64,000 nucleotides of DNA from Ascidia mentula (Eukaryota; Chordata; Ascidiacea; Phlebobranchia; Ascidiidae), in the NCBI GenBank assembly GCA_947561715.1, contig OX387205.1, positions 12,715,001 to 12,779,000 on the forward strand, given 5' to 3'. Made by a program: the position numbers and the translations under genes. The notes below the pieces were generated by a model. It saw nothing but the letters and a program-made list of their open reading frames with translations, was not told the DNA's origin and did no database searches. Positions 21,667-35,700 of the stretch are shown one piece after another (position 1 is the first letter of the stretch; every line of letters starts with the position of its first letter).

Positions 21667-24600
21667 TCAATGACGAGTCGCGCTAAGAAAAAATGCCCGA
21701 GCCTTCGGCGCTCCTTCACACAATATCTCGTGCTCCATCTCCGCTACCACGAGACTCAATTCGAAAAAATCAAAACATGGAATTTTGCGAAAGATTCCAT
21801 GACGTCACGTTCGCCTCCAAATTGACCAATTAGGAGCGTTCTCCCCGGCGCGTCACAGCACAGCCAAGATCCCGCCAGGTCATTAAAGTTTGCAGAGCTA
21901 AATTTGTGGTCGACCCTATGTGATTTGGTTTCGCGACAGATCACCCATCACGGTGATAAGGCATCTGTTTTACTGGAAAGACACATTTGTGGTGCGTTTA
22001 AAGCCGCAAATAGAGCCGCTGCGGCACGTTGCTATTATTTTCACAGCGTCCCCATAATTGCATGTCGCAGCTGCTGTTTGGCCACAGCTAAAAATAAGCC
22101 AACCAAGTTCACCGTTCGAACCTTGGCACTTATAAATGCGGTCAAGTTTTGTAAAAGTCCGTTTCGGTGAACATGTGAAAACAAACACACTGCCCGTAGA
22201 CCCGCACTTATCCCATATGCTGGGTTTCTGCACAAACGCATGCGGCTGATAAAGGGGTTGGGTATATGGCCGTGTCTATAATGCATTACTCGGATATCAT
22301 ATTATCGCGAAACCAATCTTGACAACTGCATTTTTATAGTGGTGCGGTTTTGGGTTTTGTATAAACTCGCCCCTGGCTTTTAACATCCAACCCAACTATG
22401 CTGGGATAAACTGTTAAAAAAGTTAATTTATCGTCAGAAAAAACTATAGCATTGATTTCAAAATAGAATGTTTTGAACAACGGCCACTCCTGTTTTATTT
22501 CCGTTGACCAAGAAATAGATTTAAGTGCGATATTTTGAGATCTTAACGACACAAAGTTTATATACCTGAACATAAATACCCGCGTTGATGACAAGTGGCT
22601 GTTAAAAATACCACAGGTTTTGTTCGAGAGTTTTAAGAAGCAGTATTTTTAGTCACAGATAACACAACTCGCGAACCAAACTTTCTTCCTTTTCGTGTAT
22701 AGGTTTCAATGAAAAAAAGAAAAAAAATCTTTCTTTACATTATGTACTTTTGTTTTCCATAAAGTTTACTGTGATTAACATGCCATCAAGGACATCATTC
22801 ACCACGTACAATCTCCACCTTTTGTGAAAATGGCAACGGTTGTACAACAGAGCGATGTGTTTCAAGAAAAGTGCGATAAAACATTGACCAAATGTAAAAA
22901 TACTGCGTTTATCCGTACGGACATGAAATGCAGCTCTTTGCGGGTTCCCCATTAACCGCAATACGGACTTCCACAGTCGTGGTGGAACTTAGCCGTTAAG
23001 CTCATTAACCATGCGATTTGCATATGACAAAGTGCTCTGGGCGATTGCTCTGTGGCTGATCCGGGTCTGATCGTCCTCCAGGATTCAACCGCTCCCTCCA
23101 GCACCTCATCGCTACCGCGGCATTGTTTGTTTGTTCTTCAACTTCTCGCCGATCGTGTAATTAGTCGTGCAGGCAAGGCGCTTTAAGTATGTGTCGCGAT
23201 TTTCGATTTGATTGTTGCCAAAACACCGGCGGTCCGCGCGAGCCGCTCTGAGCACGTTTTCTCCCTTCTTCAAGCGCTCCTCCGTTACAAATCGTTCGTG
23301 GGAGAAACGTTGGACGAGTTCCAAATGAACCGGCCCGGGTCCAGCGCGCTCATTTTGTAAATGTAACCTTTTTGGAAGCTCCAAGCCAACACAAACGTTT
23401 TAACAGCGCACTGTGTAAGCAACGCGCCAGTTCGTGCGTCAGAGCTTTGAACCTGGCCGAGTTCGCGGCCTCCCAAAACTTCAAATTCGTTTACACCAAA
23501 ACTGGACTGGGCTCTGAAGCTTGTCCATTGTCTACCCGGCAAGGCAACATTTTTTAACGGCTTGAGAGTTAATTTTCGTTAGAAACGAACTGGGAGTAGG
23601 CGAATGCACAAATAAACGCAAGCGATAATCGTGTTGCTGCGATAAGTAATGGAAATAGCCTTTTGATGCACACGTTAAACGATGGTGGGACGTGTAAACG
23701 ATTGCTTGCGTCGTCACAAATAGGCGTGAAAGGGCATCGGCAAATCCGATAAATCTGCGTCAAGTTGACTGAAGTTATGATGTTCCTGCTTTGCGTCATT
23801 TATACGTGTCGTGTATACGTAGTTTTTACCTTGAGTTCTGCCGTAAGATCTTCCGGTTATTGTGGGTTATGACGGCAAAGCTTGCCATAGGAATTTTCAA
23901 TGGAAGGTTTCACCCCAATAAGCGGATAAGTGACGGTTTAAGCCTCTTATCTACTCAATAGATGATGCTAAGTGATGTGATGCGTCTGTTAGATAATATA
24001 CCGACAACCCCAATGGCTATAAACCTTAAGCGATCTAACGTTTCAACGTAATACGCACTTATTAAATCGTTGGCGGAGACATGTTTATTTTACCTCATCG
24101 CCCACAGAAATTCTGATGTGTTTTTACATCCTTTAGTCACGCTCGATTAATCTAAAGAATCGCGACTTCGGGCGTCCTCTGGGCGTATTCCGTGGTTGGA
24201 TTGAACTCGTGTGACTCGGATAACCCTATCCCGTCGGTGCCGCTGTTCTTGACTTTAATTAACCTTCCCCCGCTGTCATCGAAGCTATTTCGCTTTGCCG
24301 GATTACAAAGATTGTAATCGCATACTTTATCAGGTCATACAAACTCAAGTCAAGTCCTCATAGGATCTACGGGGAAACTAACTCCTATTGGTTTAGAAGG
24401 TGGCGGAGCATATGGGCATGAACATTATCTTTCCCCACATCAAAATAGCGAAGTTTTCACGACTTATGTTAGTCTTACTTTTTCTGTGTGGTTCCGTCAT
24501 TCAATGAACTCGCTTGGCCTTGACTGCGGTTAGAATTGCGAGCGTTTAAAATCGGCGAAGGTTTCCTATACACAATGTGTGGTGTTTCGTGTTTCAACAG

Positions 24601-26471
24601 CCAAGATTTGCGAAATTCTTTCGTGGTTACTAAGTACGACATGGAGTTGTTTGTCAGGGATTTCTCTCGTTTCTTTTTTGTAGGTAATATCAGCTTAGGA
24701 CCAGCTTTGCCGGCTGGCCTGCATTTTACACTAAAAATGATTGTAGTACAACAATCGAAACGTCTGTAGCATGAAATTCTCGACTATTGCATTGGCTATT
24801 TTGTTTGTATTGAATATCAGCTTGAGTACTGTGTGGCGTGGTCTTGATAAACGAACCACGCTGTTCTTTGATAACCAGCCAAGTTGCGTATAGTGCGTAG
24901 TTGAAAATAGGTTCTTGGCATTTGTGGCAGGCGGTTAGGCCACAGCTGCTACGCCCTCCGGCTTGGGATCATTGTATTTTCATGATATTTACTCGAATTG
25001 TGTTGTAAGATAATTAATGTTATAGGCTTCGACGCCGAGTGACGCAATCGGTACTGCCCGCAATCAGCGAGATCTGCGCTGAAGTTACACTTCAAACTTG
25101 ATACTGTTATTTACCAAATACAGAGTACAGCCCAATACTCACGAACAGCCAAACGCAATGCAAGCCACGCTACAAATGTCGCCTTGGTGTCGCCTCCGCG
25201 TGAATCATGCTGCCTCCATGTTTAGTATATGGGGCACATCTTATCTTCGAATTCTCTCCCGCTTGTTTGTTATGGGCTCGATGGTCGGAACGTGAGCGCT
25301 ATGAGATCAGCCTTGCTTGTGTCTTTGCCTATCTCCAATCAGATTGGCTTCTTGGAAAGGCCGTGATCTTGTTGCCTAAACCTGAGCGCTTTGGACCACA
25401 GCCACAGTCCGCAGTCGTGACTTCGTTTAACACCCCAGAGCCCATATTTTTATGTATTTTTATGAGCTTCCATATGAATTGCCCCTGGTCTGCTGTCCTG
25501 AGATGACGTGTCGTGTTTGTTTAGTGCAATTTTGCGATGTTTATTTTTTGTCCTGAGCCGCTTTGTGTTTTTTATCAAAAACCTCGGTCGTGCGCTGTCG
25601 CACGTTTACATTCAAGGGACTTCTTTCTGTAAGGTTGAAGTGCGTACACTATTCGGCTTAACCTGAGTGTGTTTTAAAACATTATCGCCTGTTCTGTCAA
25701 ACTTCTGCCTCATCAATAACTTTGTCACATGGTCAAGACAGATATGGAAAGTACAAAAAAATATTATTTGAAATAAGATTCGTTGACGTAATCAAAAGCG
25801 AGGAAAATCATCGGCGCTCAAAACAATACAAAAAAAAACTACTTGAAAACAAAGAAGAGCGCAATAATAAAAGAAGCGGTTTCCCCAATCGCCAGCTGTG
25901 GGCGCTAGAGTCGGCAAAAGAGGACAGTGAAACAACGTAATACAGCTTTCGATAGATGAAAAATAATAATGTTAAAAGGTAACGGAAGAAATGGGGCCGA
26001 CACCCTCGGTGGGGGTTTGCGGCGGTAAGGACTCGGTAGCACATTGTGGACGTTTGATCATGCTTGCAAACGTATACATTTGAGATATATCTTAGCAATA
26101 GTTTGGCCGTCCGCTAGCCAATTGTCGGAAAAATAGAAGGAAAATGGGCGAATGCGAATGTTTACCGGCAGTGCGGTCCTTGTGCGACTGAAAGGATATA
26201 ACATCTCTGGCACGCTAAATCTGTATTCCGCAGTCCTGACGTTGACTTATGGCTCCGCTGTAGGCGGCAAATCGACTTGCAGATGAAATTGGTGAGATAA
26301 GGTCAGTTTGGCGTCATCAGCAGTTGATGAATCGACTGCATTGAAACCACGTTCAATCCACGGTAAATTGTGGTGGAAGTCAGTAGTCTCCCTTCGGGCG
26401 ACGAATCCGGTTTAACCCCAAACACTATCTTGTTACGCAAGCGGCCACTTGATGAGTTAAGGCATCCGCTG

Positions 26472-26477
26472 TTTATT
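26472..26477 (-). terminator. Candidate polyadenylation signal of the PDE9-like gene
   Basis: Minus-strand AATAAA about 300 bases beyond the stop codon at 26780-26782. A 3' UTR of this length is plausible, but there is no transcript evidence. Confidence 0.3.
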
Positions 26478-26779
26478 AAGGAGGTAGGAGTTTTGTTGTC
26501 GCGCTCACCAAATCCGGAACCTTCAGTCTCTGCCGCACCGCGCACAGTATTCTGCGGGTTTCAGTGTTGCATAGAACGATATAACAGCCCATTCGCCTTG
26601 ATGGTAACACTGCAGCGGTTGTTTTTCCACGTGGAAACTGCAGTGCCAAGTTTCTACTTTTACCGCACTTGGCCTGGATGAAAATGAAGTGGCGCAGGAT
26701 GGTGGTCGTTCTCAATAGTTCTTCTCTTCTCTCGGCTTACAACGACTGTTCGCTTAATTTCATGGGACTAAGCCATGGT

Positions 26780-29700
26780 TTATATTCCCCGTTCTCTCAT
26801 GCTTTGTACTTCGTAACGAGTCAACGCCTCGTAGAGCGGGTTGACGTAATAGAGACGAGCGTCCACGATCAGTTTGCACAGCTCGTCGTACATGGGTAGC
26901 ATGATCCCCCGGATGAAATTCTCCTGCGATTCGGCGACATTCACCTGATGAAAGATAAGATGTTGTTGAGAATGCAGTTGGTTGCGGGGTGGCGAGTTAT
27001 TTTTGCCTATGGGGCGCGAGGGTAGATAAGCAAAAGCCGTAAGGACGATAAAGAATGTCTGACCTTAAATGAATAAGGTCGCGAATTGAGGGCGCGCAAA
27101 GATTCCTGGAGGGAATTTCGCGGACATGTTGCCTAAATAGATCAACTTGTCGAAGGTAGCTTGTGGGTTTGACCACGGCTTTTAGCGACGTTGCCAGGAG
27201 ATTAACCTTATATGAACCTCCGTGTTTTTGTCGATTAAACCCACTCACAAACAAGCGTGGTGGAGTAAGTGTAGCTTGCCGCAAGCAAATTACAGTTGAA
27301 TTGTGAAAGCTAGCAGCTGGCGAGGAGTTCTGGATTCTAACGCCTGCCGCCGATGACAATCTGGTCGCACCCGCAACCGCTTATTACAAGGATTAGACTA
27401 AACACGATTTTTCCGCCTACATACTTTTCTAGAGCCTGGCCGGGTGTGCGAGCCGCGTGGCGATATACTTAACGGCGGAAACTGGCATTCCGCGTCGTTT
27501 CTGTGCAACCCAGTGCCATGGCGTCAACGCAAAGAAGCTGCGTTAATTACTACACAGGACACCGCAAACTGTTGGTTATCATTCGCTCAGTTAAGGTCGC
27601 AAATCGCTGCGGTCTGAGTGTCATAGTCCCGCACGTGCTGTGCGATCACCGAGGCTTCAGAACATTGATATTAACACCGTGGAATCCCATCTCGAAAACA
27701 AGCGCTCGAAGATCGCGATTGTCGTCAACAAATGCGACGACCACTGAACGTTATTAGACTAACGCGAGTTTAATCGCATCCGTCAGTTGTTTATCAACTT
27801 TCGATTCTCTGTCAATGTACGTGTGTGTGTTTGTTTAGTCGCTGTCCACATGCGAATCTCCTTACGATGAATCGGCATCGGGAAGATTCTATAAGCGATA
27901 CAATGCAAACGCCTGCGACTTGAACACCTTCGATAAAAAATCGATCCCTCGCCAACATGACAACAAATAGAATCCTATCTCATTTTTCAAAGAACCCTTA
28001 TCGTGTTCGTCACGTGTCTTTCAAATTTCTTCTATGTGGGTGAATATTTTAACCCTTGTACTCAGTTCCTGAACGCCGCTGGTGCAAAACGTAACCCGTA
28101 ACCCGTTGCTTGTTTATTCCTTGCCAGTGCCTGCTATATGTTTCCGTTTATCTACGTGTTTATTGTTTATGTTCGGTTAATTTAGGCTCCTCTAACGAGG
28201 TAAACGAGTGCCAAATCGGTGTCTGATCCGCGCCTTATCGTCCAACCACCCAAGTTCGCGACCTGCTCGCACACTAGCAAGCGTTTGTGCTGGTCTTGTA
28301 TATTATGCGTTGCAACTGTGTCCCCTCCAGCGAATCGTAAATATTAACCACCCGATTTTTGCCTGAGATAACTCGCTGGTAGCTTGGATCGTCCGCAGAC
28401 CGATGCATTGCATCGATAAGACCTGCTTCAAGTCGCCGAGGCTAGGCACAATTCTGTTTGCTTGCACGTATTGCGACCGATACTGTGGCCAATCGTTTGT
28501 CATTCTCTCTCGAGCTTTACGCACATAGAACAGGGAGGGTTAAAGTAACAAGCATTCCGCGAAAACCACCACGACCTTGCAACACTTTGTGACGTCGATC
28601 ACTTCGCCGAAAGCCGCGGTCGCGGCGCAACAATGATATCGCGCCCGCCATCGGGTATTGCCGAATTAAACGCCTTTATCTCGCTCGTCAGTGACGTAGT
28701 GCTGTCATGTCAACTTGAGACAGGGCACTTATTAACGACCGCTATGCGCTGTGTCTTGGTTCGGAGGACGGCGTACATTCTCAGAGCATGTCGAGGTCAA
28801 TTGCGAGCAACTGTTTGCCTTTTTTAAGAAAAACTACTGTTTTCAAACTTTGGAAATTTTGTAGCATGAACAATTTAACTTACCAGGTCGGGATCCATGT
28901 AAGGTGTGACCGGTAATCGTTCTCTCTTTTCCCGTGCGCTTTGCTCCGAGTACTCGGCAAATAGTCGCTCGACCCACGGTGAGGCTACAGTCTCCGGACG
29001 AACTTCGTTTGAAACGTCGGCGCATTTGATGATGATCTTCAGCACACTAAGCACGTGGTCACTGTAAAATAAAGGCAACATATTGAATAAAATGACCTTT
29101 TGGTATGCCATAGATTTGTTTCCGTTAACGTATTAGCACCCACGCGGACCATTTGGCAAATACATCCCAATAAGGCGTGCTTGAGTTTTTCCTCATTAAT
29201 CTCCAGCATGTGTAAACGAACAGCACTGATTGTTATGCGCCAAAACACAATGGCGTCATTGCGTATTTTGTGCCCAACGGATCCGTTCTTTACGTCACTC
29301 GTTCCGCTTCGAGTGCCAATCGATTTACGCGCGAAAAGGTGAAGAAATTTCGTGCCCGCCCATTACCGCGTCATAATTAAAGTTTCGCGCGTTCCGCTAA
29401 GGATTACAACTGCAGGGTGCGGTCACGGTAACTTACTTGTTTTTAAAGTCGAAACCGTCGTCGATATATCTCGCGTAAGTTTCCATAACGTCCTTATGCC
29501 TCGCGAGGTCGGTGGCAAGGATCAGCTCCCCGACGTTAGTGAGTACCTCATCCCGGTTGTTGACGTTGCGAAAAATGTTCCGTTCCTTATTGGACAGAAT
29601 TCGGCACGTGACCGCAAAGTGGTGTTGTTCTGTGGAAGGAAATCGAGCGTTTTAGGCGCCTTGTTGCACTCAGGGCTCCACTTTATTATCGCTGTGTCGG

Positions 29701-32700
29701 ACGCTAATTGACAGGAGCCAATACTCGAAAGCCTTGCACTCATTTAACTTCCAAACTCAAACGCAATCTCCCGGCTCGCGGCTCTGGTAAGTGCACTCCC
29801 GTGCTTAAAACCCGCTATGCAAGTTTCACCCGTATCGAGCCAACGAAGCACAGTTCAACCTGAGCGCAATTTGTCTTTCCGCGTTAGATTGAACCAAAGT
29901 AACCCAAGTTCCGGAGTTACTTTAGGTCAAGTTCATTATTTCTTTACTCACCGAGAATGCTCTTGTAGTTGTAGAGGATTGCCAAAGGCGTCCTGGCATG
30001 TGAGTGGTAGGCGTTGTTCAGGCCTGGGTGGTCAACATCATGGCATACTGCAGCTGTCAGCAAAGCGCCCAGATAATCGACCGATACTGACCCACGGATT
30101 CGGAGCTTGCACACCATGCTGTACGCCATCTGTTATTTAAACGTTGCATTAAATATAATATTTCATTTTTTTATCTTTAATAATAAATAGTTTTATTTGT
30201 ACACAATATGAGACCCACTGTTCGTCAAACTTTCGTACCTGGGTGACGCAAAAACAGTGCTTAAAGTTGTGGTACGGGTTGTCTTGATATCTTTCGCGCA
30301 CTCCAAGAAGAAACATTCGCAAAGTGGCGCGGGGGATCCTCCAGGCGCGGACGATTCCCAAATCGTGGTACATGTACCTGTGGACAGCATATATGTTAAA
30401 GCATTGCTTGAAGAAAATACATAATCTTTTTAAAAAAATTATAAAACTGAGCAACAGAATTGGTCATGGATATTCGGTCGGCTTTTTGGCATAATTTTTT
30501 CAGTGTTACCTAGTGTATGCATGGTTTGCACTAAAACGTGCGGCTTATCACCGTAACCCAACTAATATACTTGATATTTTGGTCTGGATATTAATAAAGC
30601 ATCTTGAGACAGTTTCGAGCACGGACGCGGGGCTACGTTTAGCCTTAAGACCTATTTTATCTGGTTCGTATGTCAACTGCGGACGCCGCGCGTCGTAGTG
30701 TTGTGCACCACAACGCCACGTTTGGGAAGTATGCGGCTCACTGCAGCCGACGTTGTTGGCGCAACACGTAAACGTGACTCGACCTCGCCCTTCACGGCCG
30801 ATTGTGATTGGATTGAACTTGGCAAAAGTCCCGCGTGGTATAAGCAAGAAAGTACATTAGCGCAAGTACTTCTGCTTGCATGTCGTCAGTGGCAAACCTA
30901 ATTAAGTTGGCAAATCGATTTAGCGTAAAAACTTGGCACAGCCCGAACAATTAGCCGACTGCCTACGTCGTATATCACAGTGACATGCCAAGCATCCGAT
31001 ATTTGTCCCTAGTACGAACCTTTAGGCCTAAGTTTACTAATCGATCGTCTACGTATATAATTCACCAATGTACTTACTCGATGTGGTCAACCATAGAGTC
31101 GCGATCAAGTCTCCAAACATCAAAAAACGGCTCAGCCAAATCGCGCATGGTTGCTTTTGGGCAATAAACAGCTTCAAGCCCTGGCATGGTAAAATCCTCG
31201 TCGTAAAAGTCGTTGCTTTGAGTGTCGATGCCGTTGCTGATTTTCTTCTGCTGCTGTATCTTGCTTTTCGCTCTCAGATTTGCAGCGTTTTTCGCTTCAA
31301 CAAACTCGTTCTCAGGGAATTCTAAGTCGTCAGTTTCACTACAAAAAGACCAATCAACATCGTTATCGACTTGTACAAAATATTGCTTACAAATATCGTA
31401 AATATAACAAGCTTTTCGTTGGTGGCTTGTAACATGGTTAAATAGCAATTGCTATTTACTGCTGCTAACTCGCATGTATGCTTGTTTGAAACGCTGTACT
31501 GCCATACAATCTGCAACCTTCACTTGAATATCCACGGAGTGACATTTATCACACCTTGGACAAATACGACGTGATCGCATCTGTTTATACATTGCCGCAT
31601 ATGTGGCATGCTCTTGCTCTCTTGCTGCCATGTGTCCTCAGCGCATGTCTGTGAGGCCCGGCGTGCCGTCGATCACCTTCTGTGCGCTTCAGTCATTTAT
31701 ACCCTGGCCTGCGTTTTTTCCTAGCAAGCGCGAGAAGAAGGCGGCTTCTCTGTTTTTGCGCAGCACGGTCACGAGCCGTTTCACAGCAAACAAGTCTTGA
31801 AAGTGGGATTGTGCATTATATTCAAGCATTACGTAAGTTCCACGTAAAGGGGGAGGCATTAAACTGCAGCGGTTTGCGACGCGGTGCGAGCTTCCGTCGT
31901 GCGTAGCCATTATGGGATTAACCTTCTGTAGCCAAGCTCTGTATTTGCTTGCTTTTTGGCCAATCTGTCCCGGGAATCACTTCCAGAGCGATAGGAGTGT
32001 TTAGTCAGTCACTTCCTATCCCTACAATTGCAGGGGTATTGGCCGCCACAATTATCTCACGAAGGTCGCAACCTGTTTGTTTTTTTAGAACGTAGTTGCG
32101 GTCACAGGCACCTCCGAACCAAACGCTTTCCAAATCCAACCCTACATCTGTCGCAGAAGTTACCCCTTGAAAGTTGTTTTGATTCTGTGGCGGTAATCAC
32201 TCGCGTTTCGTGGTAATGTTTTCGTTGGCCGCTTACAGAATTGACGCAGTCTTTAAGTATCAATTGACTTGAAACCGAAAATGAGCACCAATTTAACAAC
32301 CGCGCAACAGCATTACTCGCACACCGCAGAGCGCCGCATCAAAGTGAGGTCCTTTGGCAGCGTACAATTTTCCCGTATGTGGATCCTTGTACAACTTACG
32401 CCGTTTAATAAAACCACAACAATCTTTCTGTTGTCAGTACCAATTTTCTGTTGTCAGTGACAATATTCTGTTGTCAGTAACTTTTTGCTTGGCACATGCA
32501 GTTCATGTCTTATGTATTCGAATAAAAACATTTCCTCACATTTAAGGGCCAAAGATGTTATTGATTGACTGGAAATGGCAAATTCCCATATTTTGATTTT
32601 ATGGTTTATATGTCAACAGAGTTATAGGAAAGAAAATGCCGGTAATTTGTATTCCAAAAGGTGAAGCCTTTTAAATTGTTTGCGTTTTTCACTTTTCCTT

Positions 32701-35700
32701 GATAGTTTTTAATTCAAGGCCCACAATTGGCTCATATATGGCTGGGGGATATTGGCAGCAGTTTCTTAAATGTTCACCGTTGTACATTGTTGACCGATTG
32801 GATAACACGCGTTGGTTACCGAGAACTCCAGCGGCCTAAATGTTGCTGAAATAAATAGCGGGGTCCCTATAGTTGTTAAAGAGATCGGCACGTCTACCTT
32901 ATCACACCGAGAAATCGGGCGTGTGGGCATGTAAAATTCATTTAAAACTTGTCTCTTCTCCGATCAACAGTAGCTCCCAGCTTTTGGCGCGCTCCTACCG
33001 TGGTAAGCGAAATATTTGATCCGATAAGCTTCCAAGTGGACTTTGCTCACTGGCCAAATTTACGCTGGTTGAAAGCTACTGATGTGTCACTTGCGTTGTG
33101 ACGTCAAAAAGATCTACAAATACGCTCTCTGCGGAAGAACTCAACCAGATAGTGGTGACCCCCAAGTTTTTTAGCGCCCACGAGCAACCTCCATCACGAC
33201 TTATAGATTAGAGCTCGCGCCGTCGGTTTTAATCCGTTTATCGCAGATTCAGTCTTTCAGACTGCAAAACTGCGGTCCGCTATCATCGTTTTGCTTCTTC
33301 CGATGTTACGCCTCAGCGCTAAATGCGAGCGACGATTCGTTTATGCGGCTCACACGTGCTGATTGATGGCCGTGTTTTCCTTTCTGGGAAAATGGTTTGG
33401 AGAAACACGGTTTTGCTTCTTAATTTCCCCGCTTCGTTCAACTAATTTCTCTCTTGTTTAGTGATGTTTTACCACGGCAGCATAAAACGGCCATCACGTC
33501 CCAACGTTGAACTCCTTTGCCTAACTTGGACATGAACGACGAATTTTTTGCGCAGGGATTAATGTGTGTTGTCATAATATTCACGTGGAGCACGGTTTGT
33601 GAATTCTTCCAGATTTTCCCGGCAATCTGATATGAAGTTTCGACCAGGTTCCTCGAAACCGTTGTCGGCACGCCCCTTTGACTTACAACGATTCCGTGAG
33701 CCTGTTTTTGAGAATTTCAGCTCTGGGACGAAATGGTGCAAAGCGCAGATCGTTGCTTTATCCATAAATCAAACTTTCGTTGATCGCTGCTAATTACACA
33801 ATAATATACGCGCCGCCAATATGTGCATTCCATCAAAATACCTGCATTGCAACCTTTCCCAGCCATTCTTCGCTCATAACCCACCAGCGAATGAGAAAAA
33901 AACACCAGGAAGACTTTTATCCTTACCGGCTGCAAATCCGTTTTCGGAGGCTATCTTTTTACCATGTGACTTATCGTCGCCTACTAAAACCTTCATTGAG
34001 AATCACGACGAACCACATTCCTGTCAAGTCATGATGGTCGCCGGAGTGAATATTTAGAACCGTCGGCCCCAGCGTTAACAAATATAAGTCGCGCTCTCAT
34101 TTATTTATATGTTACTCATAAGGATTATAGTGAAGACTACCGACTCAGTTAGTGGATGAAGCTTCGCGACGCCACTGTGCCGCTGTCCACACATAAGTGA
34201 GATCATTGTCGAAGAGAAACTACTCATGGTATTGTAAACAAACCTCCCTGAGACCGTAATCGCTGTTATTGGTGAGATAAGCCGCACCAAATACACAAAT
34301 GCGTCGGCGAAATTCTGCGATGAGTGTTGAACGGTGTCGACGCCCTTTATCAAGCTTTCCTGGCCCTGTCAACTGCCCTAATCACCCTACAAATTTAACG
34401 TGGATGCCTCGCCCAGGCTTTGTGTTATCGACGCAACGGTACGTCGTTATGTCTGCTCCTGTGTAAACCAAAGCTCCTACGAAGATCCTATCCGGAGTTT
34501 GTGTACACCAATGTCTGATAAAGAGCCAAAGCTGTGAAACGGCAACAAGGCATGATGCTGAACGCCCCTTAGGCAAGCAAGAGGTTTGGTTTCTCGCGCC
34601 AGAGCTGATAACACCATCGCATAGCACAATCTGATGGTCATCCTTGACATGGCCGGGAAGCAAAATCTACACATCTTCGTGTGAAGAGATTGCTTAATTA
34701 CTTTAAATGGAGCGAATCACTGAATACCCACCTTTATTATGCTGTCGCGCGTGACAAACTTCGTATTGGCGTGAAATTTTCCGATATTTTATTATGGCTC
34801 TCACCGTCATTTGCGTGTACTTCTGACGCGGGATAACAACCGGGACCTCATGAGCAGGATGACTTGACATTTTTGCGGAAAAGCAAGTTAGGTTAAGAGT
34901 TTACACTAAGATTTTATCGGGTCTCGTGTGGGCCTTCCGCAAAACATATACCGTCACTTTGTTTGTTTAATATAGGCTTCCGTGAACTACCTGAGGATTC
35001 GTTGGCTGAGTTCAGTCGAACGCAGTTACACATAACGGTAAATTGTGATATCGTAATTTGTTCATTTTGGAACCGATGAGTGAATATTGACATGTAGTGA
35101 ATGACATAGACAGAGTATGAGATTATGTTTGTCCACTATTATGTTTGTCCACTATTATGTTTGTCCTGCCAAGTTCGAACTAAAGGTATTGTTAGTTATT
35201 CGTTTGAGCTTTGTATATCCAGTCATATCTGACACTGTATGTGAACTTGTGTAAGGACGGTTTCGTGATTTTGTTTACCATACGTTTGACCAGAACTCAA
35301 GTTTTTTCACATCCATCCAGCCTTGCCGATTGTGATAAGGATCATGAAAACATGACTGAAGCACATTTATAGCCTTGAAAACGGGCAAAGCCACGGAAAG
35401 CAAATAAATAAACACATTGTCTCCAAGCCCGACGAAAATATTCAACTGCATTCGAAAAATCGCCGCCAAAATCTGACATTTAAATCGACCAAGACATAAA
35501 TTTCCTCAAATCGGGTGTAAACTATTTACCGTACGTGTCCAAGTCGCCTAAACAGGGCGTTAACTTTGGTCAATGCCACGGTTACACGATTTTCCGGCTT
35601 CGGATGGCCCTCCCAGTCACATTTGAGTGACAAGTTCACTCACTTAAACTGCGGATGAGCCAACAGATAACTGACATTTTTTAGTGCTGCCGTATTGCAG

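Larger units (their letters stand above)
12173..26779. other. Long gene-poor interval (about 14.6 kb)
   Basis: Scattered open frames of 60-103 codons on both strands lack motifs, partner exons or family likeness. Distinct items inside are listed separately: a 28-bp minisatellite, a B-box-like site, CRE/E-box matches and one weak first-exon candidate. The base composition is less AT-rich from about 20 kb to 29 kb. The interval may hold regulatory DNA for its neighbours, or exons I cannot recognise. Confidence 0.45.

Noticed and set aside
25722-25940. Lys/Glu-rich 72-codon frame
   Set aside because: The charge bias reflects an A-rich strand (poly-A and GAA runs) rather than a recognisable protein.
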